A DNA stretch of 64,000 bases from Flavobacterium caseinilyticum (GTDB taxonomy: Bacteria; Bacteroidota; Bacteroidia; Flavobacteriales; Flavobacteriaceae): positions 372,001 through 436,000 of the forward strand of contig NZ_SMFM01000001.1 of NCBI RefSeq assembly GCF_004349085.1, given 5' to 3'. Below the pieces are notes generated by a model. It was not told the origin of the DNA and made no database searches. It saw only the letters and a program-made list of their open reading frames with translations. Below, piece after piece: positions 17,324 through 25,945 of the stretch; the stretch's first letter is position 1; each line of letters starts with the position of its first letter. Made by a program: the position numbers and the translations under genes.

Positions 17324-17991
17324 CAAAGAGTATTTTAGAAGTAGACAGTGTTCAAAAACAATATGATGGAAAAATCATAGTTTCCGATGTGTATTTGAAA
17401 TGTGAAACAGCTGATATTATTGGCATTCTGGGAAGAAATGGTTCTGGAAAATCTACTTTGTTGAAAATCATTTTCGGAATTGTAACTGCTGATTTTAAAT
17501 TTGTTCGAGTTGATGGCGTTGTGAAATCAAAAACTAGCGAGTTGCTAAATGATTTCAGTTATTTGCCCCAAGATAATTTTATTCCAAATTCATTCTCGAT
17601 ACAAAAGACCATTCATTTGTCTATAGCCAAAGATAAATTGCAGGATTTTTATGCCGACGAAATGATTCAATCGATGCTGAACAAAAAAATAAAGCATTTG
17701 TCCGGCGGAGAATTACGGTATTTAGAAATTAAATTAATCCTGAATAATGCGTCGAAATTTGTTCTGTTAGACGAGCCTTACAATGGTTTGTCGCCCATAA
17801 TGATTGAAAAAATTAATGAATTAATCACTGTAATGTCCAGTGTAAAAGGCATCATTATAACGGATCATAACTATGAAAATGTGATAAAAGTCTCCACAAA
17901 ACTGGCGTTGATGAAAGAAGGAAAAATGCACCACTTGAAATATAAAATCGAATTGGTGGAAAAAGGATATTTGAAATCCGGAATGATCTAA
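17320..17991 (+). CDS. ABC transporter ATP-binding protein
   Basis: This 223-residue stand-alone nucleotide-binding domain has Walker A GRNGSGKST (38-46), a Q-loop in YLPQDNF, the signature LSGGE (127-131), Walker B FVLLDEP (147-153) and the switch histidine in IITDHNYENV. The overall pattern is close to LptB-like and branched-chain transporter ATPases. The only membrane protein beside it is the 83-residue product of the overlapping upstream gene, far smaller than a normal permease, so the transported substrate is unknown. It ends four bases into a convergent hydrolase gene. Confidence 0.88.
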   Translation: MTKSILEVDSVQKQYDGKIIVSDVYLKCETADIIGILGRNGSGKSTLLKIIFGIVTADFKFVRVDGVVKSKTSELLNDFSYLPQDNFIPNSFSIQKTIHLSIAKDKLQDFYADEMIQSMLNKKIKHLSGGELRYLEIKLILNNASKFVLLDEPYNGLSPIMIEKINELITVMSSVKGIIITDHNYENVIKVSTKLALMKEGKMHHLKYKIELVEKGYLKSGMI

Positions 17992-18770
17992 ATGCTTTTG
18001 AAAAAAGCCAACAATACAATCAATAACTGGTCTTGATTCTCAATATGACTCATGTGTCCGTCGGGAAAAGTCACTAATTTTACCGTAGTGTTTTCGATTT
18101 GTTCTTTGGTTTCCTCGTAATTCAGGACAGGATCTTTTTCGCCTAGAATTAATAATTTAGGATATGGCGTAAGGTGCAATAACACTTCCCGATCTTGTCG
18201 TATTTTCATGCCTTCCAATGACGCAACGATTCCTTGCAGCGGTGTTTTTAAAGCTTCTTTTTTTACGGTTTCAATTTCTAATGAAAGTCGTTCTCTGTTA
18301 GATTCGCTGAATAAGTTTGCAATAGAAAGTGAAACAAAATTCATAAAAGATTGTTTTACCGCTTTAATAGCTCGATCCCGATTTGTTTTTCGTTCCTCGC
18401 TGTCGGCTCTAGCGGTTGAGTTTAGTAGTACCAATCCTTTAATAGTGTCAGGATATAATTCGGCGAAAGCCAAAGCAACATAACCGCCCATAGAATGCCC
18501 GACAAAAATGGCTCTCCGGATACGCAATTCCGATAAAACTGCGTGGACTGCATCGGCATTATCTTCCATCGTTTGCACGTAACTCAAACATTCCGTTTCA
18601 CCGTGTCCCAATAAATCAATCGCGATGACGCGATTTTTTTTAGCAAACTCCGGAATATAAAAATCCCACATGCCTTTGCTTTCCAAGAAACCATGAAGTA
18701 AGACAATAGCGGTTCCTTTCCCGGTATCGGAATAGGATATGTTGGTGTTTTTAAAGAGAATTTGTTTCAC
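17988..18770 (-). CDS. Alpha/beta-fold hydrolase
   Basis: The 260-residue protein has the alpha/beta hydrolase core: the oxyanion region VLLHGFLESKGMWDF, DLLGHGETE, the nucleophile elbow GHSMGG with Ser93, the acid in LGEKDPVLN, and the catalytic histidine in DGHMSHIEN. It resembles menaquinone-pathway MenH and BioH-like esterases, but no pathway neighbours support either. It overlaps the convergent ABC ATPase by four bases. The exact substrate is unknown. Confidence 0.85.
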   Translation of the reverse strand: MKQILFKNTNISYSDTGKGTAIVLLHGFLESKGMWDFYIPEFAKKNRVIAIDLLGHGETECLSYVQTMEDNADAVHAVLSELRIRRAIFVGHSMGGYVALAFAELYPDTIKGLVLLNSTARADSEERKTNRDRAIKAVKQSFMNFVSLSIANLFSESNRERLSLEIETVKKEALKTPLQGIVASLEGMKIRQDREVLLHLTPYPKLLILGEKDPVLNYEETKEQIENTTVKLVTFPDGHMSHIENQDQLLIVLLAFFKSI

Positions 18771-18810
18771 TTTTAGTTTTTAGAGTCTGCAAAATTAGGG
18801 CTTTAATCTT

Positions 18811-18977
18811 TTTAAACCATATAAGGCATATAAGTTTTAAAATTGTTATGGTGAATTATACCAAAAAGTACAAAGTGAAATTGAAAAAATGTTTAAACAA
18901 AAACTGTTTTTTAACCATATAAGGAATTTAAGTTCATTTAAGCATTACCTCTATTTGCTTACATGACTTATATGGTT
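18811..18977. repeat. Intergenic repeat based on AACCATATAAG
   Basis: AAACCATATAAGGCATATAAG begins near 18813. A second direct copy AACCATATAAG lies at 18913-18923 and an inverted copy CTTATATGGTT at 18967-18977. The last two could form a long-range hairpin around a 43-base loop. The region has no open frame of note and lies between two minus-strand genes. Confidence 0.6.
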
Positions 18978-19008
18978 GAAAAACGGCTCCCATTTCTGAA
19001 AGCCGTTT
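18976..19008 (-). terminator. Terminator after the AIM24-family gene
   Basis: On the minus strand AAACGGCT (19008-19001) pairs with AGCCGTTT (18988-18981) and is followed by T residues. It lies 15 bases downstream of the stop codon. Confidence 0.75.
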
Positions 19009-19022
19009 GTAATTATTAAAAT

Positions 19023-19823
19023 TTAAAATCGTCTATCCCCATCGAGCAAACTTCCTAATCCGCCTAATAAACTGCCTTCATCTCGACTGTTTCCGCCAGT
19101 TCTTGGTGCAGATGCAATGATTCTGTCCGCAAGTCGGCTGAAAGGCAAGGATTGTACATAAACTGTTCCCGGACCACGAAGTGTGGCGTAAAACAGACCT
19201 TCACCACCAAAAATAGAATTCTTGATGCCGCCAATAAACTCAATGTCATAATCAACATCTTTGGTAAAACCTACGATGCAACCCGTGTCGACTTTTAGTA
19301 TTTCGCCTGCGGCTAGTTCTTTTTTGGCTAATGTTCCGCCGGTATGTACAAATGCCAGACCGTCGCCTTCTATTTTTTGCATGATGAAACCTTCTCCACC
19401 AAACAATCCGCGACCGAGTTTTTTAGAGAATTCAATCCCCACAGAAACGCCTTTGGCCGCGCAAAGGAAAGAATCTTTCTGGCAAATGAATTTTCCGCCA
19501 AATTGTGTCAAGTCAATTGGGATTATTTTCCCGGGATAAGGCGAAGCGAATGAAACTTTGCTTTTGGTATTGTTTTGATTGATGAACGCAGTCATAAAAA
19601 GACTTTCGCCTGTCAGCACTCTTTTTCCGGCGCTTAAAAGTTTACCAAATAATCCGTTTTCCTGTCCAGAGCCGTCTCCAAAAATGGTTTCCATTTGGAT
19701 ATTATTGTCCATCATCATAAAACTTCCCGCTTCGGCAATTACAATTTCCTGTGGGTCCAGTTCTATTTCCACATATTGCATTTCCTCGCCGTAAATGTGG
19801 TAGTCTATTTCGTGTGCTTGCAT
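19023..19823 (-). CDS. AIM24 family protein (TIGR00266)
   Basis: The 266-residue protein matches the TIGR00266/AIM24 family of double-stranded beta-helix proteins. Signature segments are YVEIELDPQEIVIAEAGSFM, FASPYPGKIIPIDL, FVHTGGTLAKKELAAGE and a glycine-rich C-terminus (RTGGNSRDEGSLLGGLGSLL). Its biochemical role is unknown. In yeast the related Aim24 is mitochondrial and linked to membrane organisation. There is no signal peptide, so it is probably cytoplasmic. It is monocistronic, with its own terminator. Confidence 0.9.
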   Translation of the reverse strand: MQAHEIDYHIYGEEMQYVEIELDPQEIVIAEAGSFMMMDNNIQMETIFGDGSGQENGLFGKLLSAGKRVLTGESLFMTAFINQNNTKSKVSFASPYPGKIIPIDLTQFGGKFICQKDSFLCAAKGVSVGIEFSKKLGRGLFGGEGFIMQKIEGDGLAFVHTGGTLAKKELAAGEILKVDTGCIVGFTKDVDYDIEFIGGIKNSIFGGEGLFYATLRGPGTVYVQSLPFSRLADRIIASAPRTGGNSRDEGSLLGGLGSLLDGDRRF

Positions 19824-19914
19824 GATTTCTGAGTTTTAAGTTTTTTAAATAAGTCGGAAGCGTGATTATAAAGTTACAGCTTTAAGATGAATTTTGAAAT
19901 TACAGATTTTCTCG

Positions 19915-20000
19915 CTGAAGCGCAAGGGATAGCAGCGGAAAGCCCACAGTCTTGTCCTTTTGGACGAGACGAGGACTTGTAGCGAATAGCCTGACGCAGC
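19915..20000. repeat. REP-like dispersed palindromic element, copy 2
   Basis: This element is the inverted relative of the one at 7512-7612. GATAGCAGCGGAAAGCC (19928-19944) corresponds to the right end of copy 1, and TTGTAGCGAATAGC (19977-19990) to its left end. Its central hairpin (GTCTTGTCC with GGACGAGAC) differs in sequence. It lies between two minus-strand genes and has no open reading frame. Confidence 0.65.
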
Positions 20001-20030
20001 TGGAGTTTACGGAGGCTGGGTTGCGCCCAA

Positions 20031-20066
20031 AAAAAAACCGGTTCACATTGCTGTAAACCGATTTGG
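20031..20066 (-). terminator. Terminator after the aminopeptidase gene
   Basis: On the minus strand AAATCGGTT pairs with AACCGGTTT (one U-G pair) and is followed by a long T run (A run on the plus strand at about 20029-20037). Confidence 0.8.
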
Positions 20067-20084
20067 TTGTGTGTATTTAAGGAA

Positions 20085-21377
20085 TTAACTATTCATTAAT
20101 TCTTCGATTTCGTCCACTTCAATTGGGATGTTGCGCATCATGTTGAATGGTTCGCCGCTTTCCTGAACGATGATGTTATCCTCCAGACGGATTCCGAAAC
20201 CTTCGGCAGGAATGTAAATTCCGGGCTCTACGGTAAACACCATATTGGCTTGCATCGGTTCGGTCAGGATTCCGTAATCGTGCGTGTCTAATCCCATGTG
20301 GTGCGATGTTCCGTGCATGAAATATTTTTTGTAAGCTGGCCATTCCGGATTTTCGTTTTGCACATCGGCTGTGTCAATAAGACCCAAACCTAGCAGTTCC
20401 GAAGTCATTAATTTCCCTACTTCGATATGGTATTGTTTCCAAAGTGTACCTTTTGTCAGCATTTTTGTCGCTTCGTTTTTTACATTTAAAACAGCATTGT
20501 ATACTTCTTTTTGTCTTTTAGTGTACTTTCCTGAAACTGGAATCGTACGCGTCATATCACTTGAATAATTAGCATATTCAGCCGCAACATCCAGTAAAAT
20601 CAAATCACCAGCTTTGCATTGTTGATTGTTTTCGATGTAATGCAATACATTGGCATTGTTTCCGGAAGCGATTATTGGCGTGTAGGCAAAACCACGGGAA
20701 CGGTTGCGAATGAATTCGTGAATTAACTCAGCTTCGATTTCGTATTCGGTAATATTTGGTTTCACGAAAGGCAATAATCTTCTAAAACCAAGTTCCGTAA
20801 TGTTACAGGCTTTTTGGATTAAATCCAATTCTTCTATTTCTTTTACAGAACGCAGACGCTGCAATATCGGGTTACTTTTTGCAACAGCATGTGCCGGATA
20901 TTTCTCTTTCCACCATTTTACAAAACGGGCTTCGCGCGTTTCAGTTTCTACAGTAGCGCGGTAATGCTCATTTGTGTTGATGTAAATTGTTTCAGCATGA
21001 GTCATCATTTCGAATAATACTTTCTCAAATTCCTGTAACCAATATACAGTTCTGATTCCTGTTACTTCAAAAGCACGCTCCTTGGTCAGTTTTTCACCTT
21101 CCCAAATGGCAATGTGTTCACTGGTTTCTTTCAAGAATACCATTTCTCGTTGGTGCTCGTAAGGCGCATCCGGAAAAAGTAATAAAATACTTTCTTCCTG
21201 ATCGACTCCGCTCAAGTAAAAGATGTCGCGGTGTTGTGCAAATGGCAACGTACTATCTGCAGAAACGGGGTAAATATCATTAGAATTGAAAACAGCAACG
21301 CTTTTTGGCTTCATCTGAGCCATGAACTTTGCTCTGTTTTTTATAAATAAATCTCGGTCAATTTGGTGGTATTTCAT
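20085..21377 (-). CDS. Aminopeptidase P family metallopeptidase
   Basis: This M24-family enzyme removes N-terminal residues preceding proline. The 430-residue protein has an N-terminal creatinase-like domain (FLSGVDQEESILLLFPDAP) and the dinuclear-metal catalytic domain. The metal ligands fit: Asp in ILLDVAAEY, Asp in SSDMTRTIP, His in GTSHHMGLDTHD, Glu in FTVEPGIYI and Glu in GIRLEDNI. There is no signal peptide, so it is likely cytoplasmic. It is probably monocistronic, with a terminator just downstream. Confidence 0.93.
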   Translation of the reverse strand: MKYHQIDRDLFIKNRAKFMAQMKPKSVAVFNSNDIYPVSADSTLPFAQHRDIFYLSGVDQEESILLLFPDAPYEHQREMVFLKETSEHIAIWEGEKLTKERAFEVTGIRTVYWLQEFEKVLFEMMTHAETIYINTNEHYRATVETETREARFVKWWKEKYPAHAVAKSNPILQRLRSVKEIEELDLIQKACNITELGFRRLLPFVKPNITEYEIEAELIHEFIRNRSRGFAYTPIIASGNNANVLHYIENNQQCKAGDLILLDVAAEYANYSSDMTRTIPVSGKYTKRQKEVYNAVLNVKNEATKMLTKGTLWKQYHIEVGKLMTSELLGLGLIDTADVQNENPEWPAYKKYFMHGTSHHMGLDTHDYGILTEPMQANMVFTVEPGIYIPAEGFGIRLEDNIIVQESGEPFNMMRNIPIEVDEIEELMNS

Positions 21378-21492
21378 TTGTTGATTTTTATTGTTTTATT
21401 GCAGCAAAATGCAATCTTAATGGGTGTTTTTATGGATAAATACAAATAACATTATTCAATCCTTGTTTTTTATATTGATTATTCAAAAATAC

Positions 21493-21500
21493 TAACTTTG
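21493..21500 (+). promoter_or_regulatory. Candidate -7 element for the BNR/VPS10-like gene
   Basis: TAACTTTG matches TAnnTTTG. TTG at 21475-21477 gives a 15-base spacer, shorter than ideal. It lies about 80 bases upstream of the ATG at 21581. Confidence 0.4.
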
Positions 21501-21580
21501 AGAGAAACGGTTGTTAATTACAGTATAAAATTTTCAGATTACTATTTTTATGATTAATTTTCCAATTCAAATCAGTTTAC

Positions 21581-24418
21581 ATGAAAAAAATAGTATTCTT
21601 CTCAGCCCTTATTCTACAAAGTGTCTCTTGGGGACAAGTTTCTACTGAAGCAATTCAGCAAGCATTGGAAGCCAAAAAACAAATGGAAAATCAATCGCTT
21701 TTTCAGCAGATTACTTTCGAAAATGTTGGGCCAACGGTGATGAGCGGCAGAGTGGTGGATGTGGATGTAAATCCGGAAAATCCAACCGAATTTTACGTGG
21801 GATACGCTACGGGCGGACTTTGGTACACGAATAATAACGGAATGAGTTTTTCACCGGTTATGGATGCGGCGCCTACGCAAAATGTGGGTGATATCGCGAT
21901 AGACTGGAAACGAGGAACGATTTGGGTAGGAACTGGCGAAGTCAATTCGTCCCGATCTTCTTACGCCGGAATTGGAATTTTAAAATCAGAAGATAAAGGA
22001 AAGACTTGGCAAAATATGGGATTGCATGACAGCCATCACATCAGCCGAATCCTGATTAATCCATCAAATCCAGATGAAGTTGTTGTGGGTGCAGTGGGGC
22101 ATTTGTATTCAAAAAATGAAGAAAGAGGAATTTATAAAACAACAAATGGCGGTAAAACGTGGAGTAAAACTCTTTATATCGACGATGAAACGGGGATTAT
22201 AGATGTGGCTGTTTCTCCAAAAAATTTCAAGGTTCAATATGCGGCTTCTTGGAGCAAAGACAGGAAAGCTTGGGATTTTATAGGAAGTGGCGCTACTTCG
22301 GGAATTTATAAAAGTGAAGACGCGGGAATGACATGGAAACTTTTCACGAATGCTGAAAGTGGATTTCCTGTTGGTGAAGGCGTTGGAAGAATTGGTTTAG
22401 CGGTGTTTGATGACAATAACGTGTATGCTGTATTGGATAACCAATTCAAAAGACCGCTGGGATCCCAAAAAAGCAATTCGTTACCAATTGCGTTTTCAAT
22501 GCCGGGAGACGAATTCCTGAAATTGCCTAATAAAAGTTTGAATTCTATTTTAAAAAATTACGGTTTAACCGAAAAATACAGAGCCGAAAACATCAAACAC
22601 TGGGTTCAAAACGGGTATTTGCAACCTAACGAAGCTGCAAAAGTGGTTTTAGATGCGATAAGTAGTTTAGCCGAAACAGAAGTTATCGGAGCCGAAGTTT
22701 ACAAATCAAGTAACGGAGGAAAAAGTTGGACGAAGACCCATAAGGATTTCATTGATGATTTCTTTTATTCGTACGGCTATTATTTCAGTGTCATTTCTGT
22801 TGATCCAAACGATTTGAATAAAATTTATTTGTCAGGCGTACCCATTATAAAATCAAATGATGGTGGAAAAACATTTACTTCCATAAGCGAAGAAAATGTT
22901 CACGCAGATCATCATGTAGTTTGGGTGAACCCAAATAAATCCGGACATTTAATTAATGGAAATGACGGCGGTTTAAATATTTCGTATGATGATGGAGCGC
23001 ATTGGTTCAAAGGCAATTCGCATAGTGTCAGTCAATTTTATGCGGTAAATGTAGATGAGCAAGAACCATATAATATTTATGGAGGGATGCAGGATAATGG
23101 GGTTTGGGTTGGGCCAAGCACTTACAAATACTCCTCAGAATGGTACCAAACCGGAAAATACCCGTATGAAAATTTGATGGGAGGCGACGGAATGCAAACT
23201 CAAATCGACAAAAGAAATTCAAATATTGTTTTTACTGGTTTCCAATTCGGGAATTATTATAGAATTGATCGTGCGAATAACAAGCGAGAGTATATTTCAC
23301 CAAAGCCCCAAAAGGATGAAAAACCATTCCGATTCAATTGGCAGACACCTATTTTATTGTCTTCGCACAATCAGGATATTTTATACATGGGATCTAATTT
23401 CTTGCATCGATCGATGAATCAAGGACAAACTTGGACTGCGATTTCGCCTGATTTGACACAAGGAGCGAAAGAAGGAAATGTAGCTTTTGGAACCATCGCT
23501 GCTATCAGCGAAAGCACTTTGCAGTTTGGTTTACTCTACACCGGAAGTGATGATGGATTGATTCATGTTTCGAAAGACGGTGGGGCAACTTGGAATAAAA
23601 TTTCGGGGAATTTACCTCAAAATCGTTGGGTTTCCAGAGTCGTGGCTTCCGCACACAAGAAAGATAGAGTGTATGCGACTTTGAACGGATATCGAAATGA
23701 TGATTTTACCAGTTATGTGTATATGTCGGATGATTTTGGACAAACATGGAAAAACATCTCTGCTAATTTGCCTTCAAGTCCAGTGAATGTAATCGTGGAG
23801 GATAATGTAAATGAGAATGTTTTATATCTGGGAACGGATAACGGATTGTATGTTTCGTTAAATAAAGGAACATCTTGGGATGATTTTTCTAACGGAATTC
23901 CAAACGTTGCGGTTCACGATCTAGTGATTCAAAAGAAAGCAAAAGATTTAGTCGTGGGAACTCATGGTCGTTCAATTTATAAAGTCAATGTGGATCAAGT
24001 GCAACAATTGAGCGATAAAGTGGTAGCTGAAAATCTTCATGTTTTTGAACTTAAAAAAATCAAAAAATCAAGAGAATGGGGAAGCAGCTGGAGTTCTTGG
24101 GCTAAAGCTTCTGAGGCAAAAGCAGAGATTTGGTTCTATTCCAATACGGATTCAGAAGTGCTTTTACAAATTGAAAACAGCTTGAAAGAAGTCTTTTATT
24201 CTCAGAAAGTGAAAGCGTCAAAAGGATTAAACAAGCATGTTTACGATTTTTCCATAACGAAAGCAACTGCTGATAATTGGAAAAATAAAGACAAAAAACT
24301 AAAACTTGAAGTAGCTAAAAACGGCAAATATTACCTTCCGGTTTCAATAAATAAAATCAGTATTCAAAAAGGAAAAGAGAAAGTGGTTACTGATCTTGAG
24401 ATTATTGAATCGAAGTAA
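21581..24418 (+). CDS. Large secreted BNR/VPS10-like beta-propeller protein
   Basis: The 945-residue product starts with a signal peptide (MKKIVFFSALILQSVSWGQ). It is built of BNR/sortilin-type propeller repeats: many S-x-D-x-G-x-T-W boxes, for example KSEDKGKTWQNM, KTTNGGKTWSK, KSEDAGMTWK, KSSNGGKSWTK, VSKDGGATWNKI and MSDDFGQTWKN. Such proteins are common secreted glycosidase-like or protease-associated proteins in Flavobacteria. The propeller part ends near residue 800, and the last ~145 residues form a separate charged domain. I see no type IX secretion tail. The enzymatic role is unproven. Confidence 0.85.
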   Translation: MKKIVFFSALILQSVSWGQVSTEAIQQALEAKKQMENQSLFQQITFENVGPTVMSGRVVDVDVNPENPTEFYVGYATGGLWYTNNNGMSFSPVMDAAPTQNVGDIAIDWKRGTIWVGTGEVNSSRSSYAGIGILKSEDKGKTWQNMGLHDSHHISRILINPSNPDEVVVGAVGHLYSKNEERGIYKTTNGGKTWSKTLYIDDETGIIDVAVSPKNFKVQYAASWSKDRKAWDFIGSGATSGIYKSEDAGMTWKLFTNAESGFPVGEGVGRIGLAVFDDNNVYAVLDNQFKRPLGSQKSNSLPIAFSMPGDEFLKLPNKSLNSILKNYGLTEKYRAENIKHWVQNGYLQPNEAAKVVLDAISSLAETEVIGAEVYKSSNGGKSWTKTHKDFIDDFFYSYGYYFSVISVDPNDLNKIYLSGVPIIKSNDGGKTFTSISEENVHADHHVVWVNPNKSGHLINGNDGGLNISYDDGAHWFKGNSHSVSQFYAVNVDEQEPYNIYGGMQDNGVWVGPSTYKYSSEWYQTGKYPYENLMGGDGMQTQIDKRNSNIVFTGFQFGNYYRIDRANNKREYISPKPQKDEKPFRFNWQTPILLSSHNQDILYMGSNFLHRSMNQGQTWTAISPDLTQGAKEGNVAFGTIAAISESTLQFGLLYTGSDDGLIHVSKDGGATWNKISGNLPQNRWVSRVVASAHKKDRVYATLNGYRNDDFTSYVYMSDDFGQTWKNISANLPSSPVNVIVEDNVNENVLYLGTDNGLYVSLNKGTSWDDFSNGIPNVAVHDLVIQKKAKDLVVGTHGRSIYKVNVDQVQQLSDKVVAENLHVFELKKIKKSREWGSSWSSWAKASEAKAEIWFYSNTDSEVLLQIENSLKEVFYSQKVKASKGLNKHVYDFSITKATADNWKNKDKKLKLEVAKNGKYYLPVSINKISIQKGKEKVVTDLEIIESK

Positions 24419-24491
24419 ATCACTTTGGACTTTCAGTTTGTAGAATTGGTTGACAGACTTAAATTATGCATAATTGCAAAAAAAAATATTT

Positions 24492-24549
24492 GCCACGAAT
24501 TTCACGAATTGGCACGAATTAATTAGTGAGAATTCGTGAAATTTGTGGC
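24492..24549. repeat. CCACGAATT inverted repeat
   Basis: Bases 24492-24510 and 24531-24549 are 19-base arms matching as an inverted repeat except for one G-U type mismatch. An additional GCACGAATT copy lies in the loop. It sits between convergent genes and just ahead of a separate terminator. The CCACGAATT-type phrase looks like a dispersed intergenic repeat. Confidence 0.65.
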
Positions 24550-24566
24550 GATAAATTTTTAAAAAT

Positions 24567-24600
24567 AAAAAACACGATTCCATCTGAAATCGTGTTTTTT
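24567..24600. terminator. Bidirectional terminator between the BNR gene and aceA
   Basis: AAAAAACACGATT (24567-24579) pairs perfectly with AATCGTGTTTTTT (24588-24600), giving T runs on both strands between two convergent genes. Confidence 0.88.
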
Positions 24601-24617
24601 TATGGTTGTTGCTTTTT

Positions 24618-25898
24618 TTAAAACTGAGCTGTTTCAGTAGAGTCTTTCATCGCAGTGGTAGAAGATTTTCCGATTGTCACAGTATTTTGTACCGCGTCAA
24701 AATAAGAAGTTCCTACGAAACCTTGGTGTTTAACCGCTTTGAAACCATGTTTTTGCAAAGCAAATTCTCTTTCCTGTAATTCAGAATATCCTGCCATTCC
24801 TCTTTCTTTGTACGCTTTAGACAATTCGAACATACTCGTATTCAATGCGTGGAATCCTGCCAATGTGATGAATTGGAATTTGTATCCCATTGCTGCAAGA
24901 TCTTCGCGGAATGTTTCCATTTCAGCAACGGATAATTTTGCAGCCCAGTTGAAAGAAGGCGAACAATTGTACGCCAACATTTTTCCAGGGAATTTTGCGT
25001 GAATTCCTTCGGCAAATTTTCTTGCGTAATCCAGATCTGGATTGCTAGTTTCCATCCAAATTAAATCAGCGTAAGGCGCGTAACTCAATCCCCTGTCAAT
25101 TCCTTGTTCCACACCACAATTAACATAGAAAAAGCCTTCTCCCGTTTTTTCTCCCGTTATGAATTTAGCATCTCTTGGGTCAATATCGCTAGTTAATAAG
25201 TTGGCTGCATCTGCATCAGTTCGAGCAACGACAATTGTTGGTGTTCCCATTACGTCAGCTGCTAAACGTGCTGCAATCAATTTGTTGATGGCTTCTTGAG
25301 TAGGAACCAATACTTTTCCACCTAAGTGACCGCATTTTTTAGCAGAACTCAATTGATCTTCAAAGTGAACTCCCGCAGCTCCCGCTTCAATCATCGCTTT
25401 CATTAATTCGAAAGCGTTCAGGTTTCCACCAAAACCAGCTTCGGCATCAGCCACAATAGGAACTAAGTATTCTTTTTTGTCAGCTGTTCCGTTAACCACT
25501 TGTATTTGATCCGCTCTCAAAAGCGCATTATTGATTCGTTTTACTACCAATGGAACGCTGTTAGCAGGATATAAAGATTGGTCAGGATACATTTCTCCGG
25601 CTACATTTGCATCAGCAGCAACTTGCCAACCGCTCAAATAAATAGCATCTAATCCTGCTTCTACCTCTTGAATGGCTTGATTTCCGGTTAGCGCGCCAAG
25701 TCCGGCTACAAAATCCTGAGAATTTAGTTTATTCCATAAAGTATTCGCTCCAATTCTGGCAACACTATGTTCTATTTGATACGAACCTTGCAATTTTACA
25801 ACTTCTTCAGCAGTATAGGGGCGCTCAATACCATTCCATCTTGGGTTTGTAATCCAGTCCGTAACTAATTCTTGAATTCTTGTTTCTGTAGTTTTCAT
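24618..25898 (-). CDS. aceA: Isocitrate lyase
   Basis: This enzyme splits isocitrate into glyoxylate and succinate, the first step of the glyoxylate shunt used for growth on acetate or fatty acids. The 426-residue length and motifs fit: [10 protein letters not shown] near residue 92, the metal-binding [10 protein letters not shown], the catalytic loop [17 protein letters not shown] and [12 protein letters not shown]. It lies 47 bases downstream of aceB on the same strand, so the two form an operon. Promoter and operator candidates upstream of aceB probably control both. Confidence 0.97.
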   Translation of the reverse strand: MKTTETRIQELVTDWITNPRWNGIERPYTAEEVVKLQGSYQIEHSVARIGANTLWNKLNSQDFVAGLGALTGNQAIQEVEAGLDAIYLSGWQVAADANVAGEMYPDQSLYPANSVPLVVKRINNALLRADQIQVVNGTADKKEYLVPIVADAEAGFGGNLNAFELMKAMIEAGAAGVHFEDQLSSAKKCGHLGGKVLVPTQEAINKLIAARLAADVMGTPTIVVARTDADAANLLTSDIDPRDAKFITGEKTGEGFFYVNCGVEQGIDRGLSYAPYADLIWMETSNPDLDYARKFAEGIHAKFPGKMLAYNCSPSFNWAAKLSVAEMETFREDLAAMGYKFQFITLAGFHALNTSMFELSKAYKERGMAGYSELQEREFALQKHGFKAVKHQGFVGTSYFDAVQNTVTIGKSSTTAMKDSTETAQF

Positions 25899-25945
25899 TT
25901 TTCTTTTTTTTTGGTTGTTTGTTAATAGGGATTGTAATTGATTTT

